This document shows positions 15,497-20,554 of a stretch of 20,554 nucleotides of DNA, one piece after another. The stretch is from JAUSPI01 sp964650385. GTDB lineage: Bacteria; Desulfobacterota; Syntrophia; Syntrophales; JADFWA01. Each line of letters begins with the position of its first letter. The stretch's first letter is position 1. The notes beneath the pieces are model-generated. The model saw only the letters and a program-made list of their open reading frames with translations. It had not been told where the DNA came from and did no database searches. The DNA lies in NCBI GenBank assembly GCA_964650385.1, contig CAZYTP010000043.1:1-20554 (forward strand), given 5' to 3'. The position numbers and the translations under genes are program-made.

Positions 15497-18166
15497 ATGT
15501 TTAGACGTGTTTGTATTTTCTTTCTGATTTTGTTGATTGTCAGTGTTTCGGTCAGGATTGTTGAAGGAAGGGAAGAAACTTCGGGCATAGGATTGAAGGA
15601 GATAAGGCTTGAAGAGGGGAAAAGTATTCTGGAAGTGGGTTCAAAGTGTTCTTTCAGAGCGATTGGTCAGTATGCAGACGGTACGGAAAGGGATATCACT
15701 GATGAAGCGGAGTGGATATCAGTAAATGACAGGGTAGGGCGGTTTGCTGATAAGGGGGTACTTGTCGGAGGGGCAGTGGGGAACACTCTTGTCTTTGCAA
15801 GTTTGAACAGAATTAGAAGCAGCAGCCTCAGGGTTCAGGTAGAGCCCGCAACCCGGCCCGTATTAAAAGTCCAGCCTCTTAAAATACCTCTCGGAAATAT
15901 CGAAAAGGACAGGAGTAAAGAGTTTACCATAACGGTCAATAATATCGGCAAAGGAGATCTTAAGTGGGAGACCCGGACCAGCTCTTCGTGGTTAGTGCTA
16001 AACAGCGATCTTTCCCGGGAAGCTTATGACCTGTGGCGGAAGACATCGATGAAAAATATGCTTAAGCCCGTTGATATGAATGGCGATGGGAAGATAGATT
16101 ACTTCCCACCGAAAGTTGGACTACTTTCCTACACGGCCTGGATGGCAGAGAGAAGAGCTCTACAGGGCGGGTTAACCAGAAGAAATGCTGCCGATATCAT
16201 TACCATCACGGCATATACACTTGGTCTTTCAGATGGGGAGTATAATGGAAAAATTTTTGTGACATCTGATGCGGAAAGACAGGAGATCGAGATTTCCATG
16301 AAAGTGGTTTCCCTTGAATATATAACCATTACTCCAGTTTCTATCAAAGTGAGATCAGGGCAGAGGAGGAAATTCAGGGCAGCAGGAGTCTGGTCTGATG
16401 GAAGCAAGACGGATTTGTCTGGGCCTTTAGATGGCCGGTGGGTAATTTCCGACCCTTCTGTCGGGAATTTTTTGTACGGTAACCCTGTTTTTGTTGCGAG
16501 AAAATCAGGTAAGACAGAAATCAAAAAGATTAGGGGAGATATAGTAAGTGATATTGCACTGGTAGAGGTTGAAGAAGGTATTTCCCACCCGGTGCTTGCT
16601 GTTTCTCCCAGAGAGATAGACCTTGGTGCAATCGGTCCTGGAGAAAGCTCCAGGGGCACTTTTTCTTTGAAAAATTTTGGTTCTGGATTCATCGATTGGT
16701 CGATTGATGGACTTTCCGAATGGTCTCTGAGCGGTGAAGATGGTCTGTCCGGTATTGTGCGCAATACCCCCGGTCATATCAGGGTTTATCTGAGGTCTTT
16801 AAAAAAAGAGAGCAAAGAGGACTGGGAGGAACCTGAAGAAAATGTGTCTTCTCTATATCCCGTTCAGTTGAGACTCGAATCTGAAGGTAATTTTCTAACC
16901 TATACAAAGAACCTACCAATCGGAAGATATAGAGAGATGATAAAGTTGTCTTCTGATGGTGGAATGAGACGGATTTTTCTGAGATTTGAGATTACACAGG
17001 TAAAATCGGTTCCATCCATAAAAGTGGGACCACTCGGGATAGATTCAGGTGTTGTCGCGTCCGGTAAACAGCTGGTCAAGAGGGTCGAACTAACGAACGA
17101 GGGTAGAGATGTCCTGAAGTGGAAGGCCAGATTCCAGGGAAACCGTAGAACTTTTGCCGGTGTGCCCCTGAAAAGGGGACTATATGTTTCATTTTTGAAT
17201 CCGGATGTTCGTGATAGTGAAAAGTATGCGGTTCCGGGACATTTGAAGGATTCAGTTGATATTTCTGGTGTCTGGTCTGAAGATAGAGGATATCCTTACA
17301 GTTATGGCGAAGGAGATATATTAAAGTATAAATTTCCAGGAACAGGTATTGCTCTGTTTATCTGGAAAGATTTTGAAGGAGGATATCTGACAACGTATGT
17401 TGACGATGAATTGATGAAGGAGATTGATTGTTATTCCAAGAAAAATAAAAGAACAGAATCTCTGGTGGTGGAAGGCCTTGAAGATGGACCGCATATCCTG
17501 AAACTTGTAAGTGAAGAAGGACGTGTGGTAATTGAAGGTGTGAGGGTTTCCAGCACTAATATTATTAAGGGAAATTATGACTGGATAGAAATCTTTCCTA
17601 ATATAGGTACGACAACCAGTGAAACAGATTATGTCAATGTTATGATCAACTCCCGGGGATTGAAGCCTGGATATTATAGCGAGAATATCCTCTTCACCTC
17701 TAATGGGGGGACGGAAATTATTGAAGTTACACTTCAGGTTTCTGAGGATAAAGCTTCGGAAATTATAGATATTTATCGTTATGTAAGTGGGTCAGATTAT
17801 CTCTTTACGGCAGATCCTCAGCTTGGAGGTCCGGATGCCCTGAAAGGATATAAAAAACAGGAGATTGCCTTCAGGCTTTTCAGTAAGGATACACCGGGAA
17901 CAACAGAGTTCTTCAGGTGGTATAATCCATCAAAGAAAAGCCACTTTTATTCTGTTGACAGAGAAGGGAAGGGGAAATTCCTGACAGGATACGTTTTGGA
18001 AAAATCGATAGGGAACATCGCAACGACCGAGCTTTCAAGGACAAAGGAGCTGTATCGCTGGTTCAATCTCTCTTCCGGAGTTTACTTTTATACAACCGAT
18101 CCAAAGGGAGAGGGGTGCTCCAGAAGGGGTTATAAGTATGATGGAATAGCAGGTTATGTGAGATAA
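15497..18166 (+). CDS. Large exported multidomain protein (BIG2-like, ASH/BACON-like, jelly-roll-like, DUF5648-like)
   Basis: This 889-residue exported protein has no recognised enzymatic core. The signal peptide spans residues 1-24 (MFRRVCIFFLILLIVSVSV). A BIG2-like Ig domain follows (about 32-115, AIGQYADGTERDITDEAEW), then an ASH/BACON-like segment (117-168, GNIEKDRSKEFTITVNNIGKGDLKWE). D193-M-N-G-D-G-K-I-D201 is a calcium-type DxNxDGxxD loop. A second BIG2-like domain starts at about 274. More ASH-like segments start at about 364 and 506. A sugar-binding/jelly-roll-like segment covers about 587-688 (GIALFIWKDFEGGYLTTYVDDE), a BACON-like one 695-752, and three DUF5648-like units fill 756-889 (FFRWYNPSKKSHFYSVD, LYRWFNLSSGVYFYTTDP). 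The ATG is chosen for AAAGGGG 5 nt upstream; the frame opens earlier at a TTG. It is probably a surface or secreted adhesive/binding protein. Domain names are pattern recognition, not a search. Confidence 0.8.
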   Translation: MFRRVCIFFLILLIVSVSVRIVEGREETSGIGLKEIRLEEGKSILEVGSKCSFRAIGQYADGTERDITDEAEWISVNDRVGRFADKGVLVGGAVGNTLVFASLNRIRSSSLRVQVEPATRPVLKVQPLKIPLGNIEKDRSKEFTITVNNIGKGDLKWETRTSSSWLVLNSDLSREAYDLWRKTSMKNMLKPVDMNGDGKIDYFPPKVGLLSYTAWMAERRALQGGLTRRNAADIITITAYTLGLSDGEYNGKIFVTSDAERQEIEISMKVVSLEYITITPVSIKVRSGQRRKFRAAGVWSDGSKTDLSGPLDGRWVISDPSVGNFLYGNPVFVARKSGKTEIKKIRGDIVSDIALVEVEEGISHPVLAVSPREIDLGAIGPGESSRGTFSLKNFGSGFIDWSIDGLSEWSLSGEDGLSGIVRNTPGHIRVYLRSLKKESKEDWEEPEENVSSLYPVQLRLESEGNFLTYTKNLPIGRYREMIKLSSDGGMRRIFLRFEITQVKSVPSIKVGPLGIDSGVVASGKQLVKRVELTNEGRDVLKWKARFQGNRRTFAGVPLKRGLYVSFLNPDVRDSEKYAVPGHLKDSVDISGVWSEDRGYPYSYGEGDILKYKFPGTGIALFIWKDFEGGYLTTYVDDELMKEIDCYSKKNKRTESLVVEGLEDGPHILKLVSEEGRVVIEGVRVSSTNIIKGNYDWIEIFPNIGTTTSETDYVNVMINSRGLKPGYYSENILFTSNGGTEIIEVTLQVSEDKASEIIDIYRYVSGSDYLFTADPQLGGPDALKGYKKQEIAFRLFSKDTPGTTEFFRWYNPSKKSHFYSVDREGKGKFLTGYVLEKSIGNIATTELSRTKELYRWFNLSSGVYFYTTDPKGEGCSRRGYKYDGIAGYVR

Positions 18167-18167
18167 G

Positions 18168-18230
18168 TTCCCTAAGTTTCAAGTGTCTAAAGTGAGCTAA
18201 AATTAAAATGATTGCAATCTTCAACTTAGA
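18168..18230. repeat. A/T-rich AAGTTTCAAGTG/TAAAGTGAGC repeat
   Basis: Immediately after the stop of the large exported protein, units TAAGTTTCAAGTG, TCTAAAGTGAGC and TAAAATTAAAATG occur, then CTTCAACTTAGA. These are the same motifs as the blocks at 7803-7930 and 11863-11887. They are non-coding, at the border of the tRNA region. Confidence 0.5.
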
Positions 18231-18243
18231 TGCTTATATTGAC

Positions 18244-18276
18244 TTGACAAAACCTCTTAAAGGGTTTAGTTAGGAT
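18244..18276 (+). promoter_or_regulatory. Candidate promoter for the tRNA cluster
   Basis: A perfect TTGACA (18244-18249) lies 54 bp before the first tRNA. The -10 is poor: TAGTTA at 17-bp spacing, or TAGGAT at 21 bp. A small hairpin-like AAACC...GGGTTT lies in the spacer. Placement suits a tRNA operon promoter. Confidence 0.35.
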
Positions 18277-18302
18277 GGTCTTTTTGGGGACTAGACTATT
18301 AT

Positions 18303-18379
<77 letters not shown>

Positions 18380-18389
18380 ACATATAAAT

Positions 18390-18467
18390 GGTGGGTGTAG
18401 CTCAGTTGGTTAGAGTGCCGGGTTGTGGCCCCGGAGGCCGGGGGTTCAAGTCCCCTCACTCACCCCA
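18390..18467 (+). tRNA. tRNA-His (anticodon GUG)
   Basis: The acceptor GTGGGTG pairs with CACTCAC. The base before it (18390) is G, giving the encoded G-1 that pairs with C73, the identity mark of tRNA-His. The anticodon arm CCGGG-TTGTGGC-CCCGG gives GTG. The T-stem is GGGGG/CCCCT, and CCA is encoded. It follows tRNA-Arg after 10 bp. Confidence 0.95.
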
Positions 18468-18475
18468 AAAATTTA

Positions 18476-18655
18476 GGGTCTGTCATGAAATAAGTGTTGC
18501 ACTAAGGCGCTCAGATTTGGTTTAGATTTGGTCGATCTAATTGAGTAAAACCACAGGCGTAGCAACGCTACGTTGAGGATTTTGCGATTGAAGATTGGCC
18601 AAAGATAGCCTGAAGATGAGATGCATGAATGTAACAGTTATTTCATGATAGACCC
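18476..18655. mobile_element. Foldback MITE (180 bp) inserted in the tRNA cluster
   Basis: The ends GGGTCTGTCATGAAATAA... and, reverse-complemented from the right, GGGTCTATCATGAAATAA... match at 23 of 26 positions (24 of 27 if the flanking A/T pair is counted). The inner halves are also diverged reverse complements of each other across the whole length, closing at CGTAGC-AAC-GCTACG (about 18558-18572), so the element can fold into one long hairpin. TTA flanks both sides (18473-18475 and 18656-18658), consistent with a 3-bp target duplication. There is no ORF. It lies between tRNA-His and the second tRNA-Arg. The parent transposase family is not identifiable from here. Confidence 0.85.
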
Positions 18656-18662
18656 TTATGAT

Positions 18663-18739
18663 GCGCCCGTAGCTCAGCTGGATAGAGTCGCAGACTTCGA
18701 ATCTGTTGGTCGTAGGTTCGAATCCTACCGGGCGTGCCA
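18663..18739 (+). tRNA. tRNA-Arg (anticodon UCG)
   Basis: This is a 77-nt cloverleaf. The acceptor GCGCCCG pairs with CGGGCGT and CCA is encoded. The D-arm is GCTC/GAGT. The anticodon arm GCAGA-CTTCGAA-TCTGT gives TCG, reading CGA and related CGN codons. The T-stem GTAGG/CCTAC and T-loop TTCGAAT are intact. The body is close to the upstream tRNA-Arg (UCU), suggesting an old duplication. The MITE ends 7 bp upstream. Confidence 0.95.
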
Positions 18740-18751
18740 GATCCGCTTTCA

Positions 18752-18827
18752 GGGCCCTTAGCTCAGCTGGTAGAGCAACTGACTCTTAATCAGTAGGTTG
18801 TCGGTTCGATCCCGACAGGGCCCACCA
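18752..18827 (+). tRNA. tRNA-Lys (anticodon CUU)
   Basis: This is a 76-nt cloverleaf with acceptor GGGCCCT/AGGGCCC, discriminator A and encoded CCA. The D-arm is GCTC/GAGC. The anticodon arm ACTGA-CTCTTAA-TCAGT gives CTT, reading AAG. The T-arm is GTCGG-TTCGATC-CCGAC. All stems pair fully. It is the last gene of the cluster, 11 bp before a terminator. Confidence 0.95.
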
Positions 18828-18838
18828 ATTATTTTAAG

Positions 18839-18867
18839 GGGTTAGCTAATATAAGCTGGCCCTTTTT
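18839..18867 (+). terminator. Rho-independent terminator of the tRNA cluster
   Basis: The arm GGGTTAGCT (18839-18847) pairs with AGCTGGCCC (18854-18862) over 9 bp with two G-U pairs and a 6-nt loop, followed by TTTTT. It stands 11 bp after tRNA-Lys. About 120 bp of gene-free DNA follow before the 3' end of the convergent transporter. Confidence 0.85.
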
Positions 18868-18988
18868 CTCGTTTCGTCTACTGTTTTTTCTTTTTTTTCC
18901 GTTGGAAAGGTTAGTAGTTGAGGAATCCTGAATGCCTGCTTTGTCCTGAGTTTATCCACAAGGTGGGAATAGACTTTTACAATCGTTT

Positions 18989-20554
18989 CTATCTTTTCCC
19001 TATATGTAAAATACCCTTTGTAATGTTGCACAGATGTGCGTTTAATCTTTCTACATAGCTCAATATGTCTGAGAAAACCAGTCCCGAATCACTTATACAG
19101 GTACTCTTCTCAAGTCTTTTTATGTGATTCAACCTGAAATCGGCTATAAGAGATTGTATCTCGGAGTTAATCGTCAATGTTATATTTGCAGATTTGTGAT
19201 CATCCTCCTCTACGGCCTTCTTTGTGTGTTTCATTAGAGTATTTGTTTTTTCAAACAGTTTGTTGAGTTCATCCCGGGCGTCACCGGAAAATGTAAGATC
19301 ATTTTCATAGAAGCGCTGTGCTGAATTTACGATATCTTCACAGTAATCGGCTGCCCTTTCAACATCATTTACGCTGTGGAGAAGCGCTGGAATCAACCTT
19401 GCCTGCTTTTCAGTAAGCTCGTTTTTTGTAATTTCGACTATATATTCCGTGATGCTCTTTTGCATACCATCAACGGATTCTTCATCGATTGATATTTCGT
19501 TCTTCAATTTGTGATTATAGGAAATTATGCATTGCCTTGCCTTGTCCAGCATTTCCATTGAGATACTTATCATAACACCTAATTCTTTAATTGTTGCGTC
19601 CATTGCCAAGATAGGGGCACTTAAAAGATTTTTATCGAGATACCACGCCTCTTTCTTTTCATAATCTTCTCCAGGGATTATTACGTGCAGGAGTTTAATA
19701 AAGAATGACACAATGGGGAGAAAGACGATTGTATTAATCACGTTGAAAATCGTATGAGTGGTGGCAACCTGCCTCGCAAGATCACTCGTAATCATAGGAA
19801 CATATGTCATGTAAAAAGGTACACAGGCGACGGCAATCATTGTTCCGAGGAGATTAAAAAGTATGTTGCCTAAAGCGAGTCTTTTACTTGATAAATTGCC
19901 TCCAATACTGGCGATAATTGCAGTAATACATGTACCGATATTTGTTCCAAATATTAAATAAATAGAGGAAGGAAGGTCAAGTAATCCGCCAGCGGCAAAA
20001 GCGATGATCATACCTGTGGTTGTGCTGCTGCTTTGTAAAATAGCTGTTGCGGTTAATCCTATCAAAATTCCAACCAAAGGTTGTCTGCCAAAGTTTGTGA
20101 AGACATTTCTTGTTACTTCGTTATCAGCAAGGGGCTTGACGGCAGAACTCATCATTGTAAGCCCTAAAAACAAGAGACCGAAGCCTAATATAGCCAGCCC
20201 TTTGTTTTTATGTTTATTTTTCTTTGCAAAAAAGAAAATTACGGCCCCGACAAATACGAAAAGAGGAGCTATAGCTGTAAATTTAAATGCGATCAACTGG
20301 GCGGTTACTGTGGTACCTATATTGGCTCCAATCATAACAGCTATAGCCGAGGCCAGGCTAATAATTCCTGCATTCAAAAATCCTATAAGAATAACAGATG
20401 TTGCGCTTGAACTCTGTATGACGGATGTAACAAAAATACCGGCTAACATTGATTTAATGCTGCTTGAAGTCATCTTTTCGAGTAACGTCTTGAGATACGT
20501 CAGCGACAATTTCTTGAGCGAATCGCTCAAAAGGTACATTCCGTAAATAAATAA
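18989..20554 (-). CDS. Na/Pi cotransporter family protein with C-terminal PhoU-like domain (5' end outside window)
   Basis: This inner-membrane sodium-dependent phosphate transporter is of the PNaS/NptA-YjbB type. The frame runs to the right edge. The codons before the ATG at 20539 read LFIYG, which continues the family N-terminus (GLFLFGMYLMSDGLK), so that ATG is internal and the gene is truncated. Both family signature repeats are present: VIQSSSATSVILIGFLNAGI and ILQSSSTTTGMIIAFAAGGLL, each followed by a GxNIGT motif (GANIGTTVTA, GTNIGTCITA). About eight hydrophobic segments can be seen. From about residue 310 of the visible part a cytosolic, helical, charged tail (DATIKELGVMISISMEMLDKA..., VNDVERAADYCEDIV) matches PhoU-like domains, usually thought to regulate transport. 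It stands alone on the minus strand; its promoter lies outside the window. Confidence 0.93.
   Translation of the reverse strand, partial: LFIYGMYLLSDSLKKLSLTYLKTLLEKMTSSSIKSMLAGIFVTSVIQSSSATSVILIGFLNAGIISLASAIAVMIGANIGTTVTAQLIAFKFTAIAPLFVFVGAVIFFFAKKNKHKNKGLAILGFGLLFLGLTMMSSAVKPLADNEVTRNVFTNFGRQPLVGILIGLTATAILQSSSTTTGMIIAFAAGGLLDLPSSIYLIFGTNIGTCITAIIASIGGNLSSKRLALGNILFNLLGTMIAVACVPFYMTYVPMITSDLARQVATTHTIFNVINTIVFLPIVSFFIKLLHVIIPGEDYEKKEAWYLDKNLLSAPILAMDATIKELGVMISISMEMLDKARQCIISYNHKLKNEISIDEESVDGMQKSITEYIVEITKNELTEKQARLIPALLHSVNDVERAADYCEDIVNSAQRFYENDLTFSGDARDELNKLFEKTNTLMKHTKKAVEEDDHKSANITLTINSEIQSLIADFRLNHIKRLEKSTCISDSGLVFSDILSYVERLNAHLCNITKGILHIGKR

Noticed and set aside
16129..16764. 211-codon minus-strand open frame inside the large exported protein gene
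   Set aside because: It is antisense to BIG2/ASH-like coding sequence. The composition rich in P/S/T is typical of a reverse-frame shadow.
18846..19031. Minus-strand 61-codon open frame at the 3' end of the transporter
   Set aside because: It overlaps the transporter tail in another frame and runs into the tRNA terminator. It has no ribosome site or recognisable domain.

Overview
The window reads as chromosomal housekeeping DNA from a Gram-negative bacterium of moderate GC content. It most resembles Deltaproteobacteria (Desulfobacterota, Syntrophales-like). That placement is inference from the protein style (endonuclease-type MutL, TPR-SLH lipoprotein, TrmFO downstream of TopA) and from the many small palindromic and A/T-rich repeats between genes. 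It cannot be proved from the sequence alone. No CRISPR array, prophage, toxin-antitoxin pair, secretion locus or recognisable defence system was seen.

Layout. (1) Positions 1-2054: the 3' part of mutL, then miaA, closed by a strong bidirectional terminator. (2) 2156-3297, minus strand: a UspA-like stress protein followed by a small GAF-domain protein, probably one regulatory pair. (3) 3298-3678: a divergent intergenic region, then a TPR lipoprotein ending in S-layer-homology-like repeats. (4) 4849-5134: three consecutive stem-loop elements ahead of valS. (5) 5135-10525, plus strand: valS, nadC, birA and coaX (translation and NAD/biotin/CoA cofactor genes). The valS-nadC and nadC-birA gaps are filled with A/T-rich repeats and a nested palindromic MITE-like element. 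(6) 15361-10550, minus strand: dprA-topA-trmFO, a gene order conserved in many bacteria, convergent with coaX. (7) 15497-18166: a large exported multidomain protein (BIG2-like, ASH/BACON-like, a jelly-roll-like segment and DUF5648-like repeats), divergent from dprA. (8) 18303-18827: four tRNA genes (Arg-UCU, His-GUG, Arg-UCG, Lys-CUU), split by a 180-bp full-length foldback MITE with a likely TTA target duplication and ended by a rho-independent terminator. (9) 18989 to the right edge, minus strand: a Na/phosphate cotransporter with a PhoU-like tail, truncated at its 5' end.

Several starts were chosen differently from the longest open frame. GAF starts at 2704 and USP at 3297, because strong Shine-Dalgarno sequences decide them. 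nadC starts at 7943, because the upstream open frame is repeat DNA. coaX starts at 9761, dprA at 15361 and the large exported protein at 15497. trmFO has no ATG or GTG available and seems to start at a TTG inside a repeat. The most unusual items are the foldback MITE in the tRNA cluster, the recurring AAAGT/ACTTT repeat family at gene borders, and the two poorly characterised envelope proteins. No convincing new multi-gene system was found.
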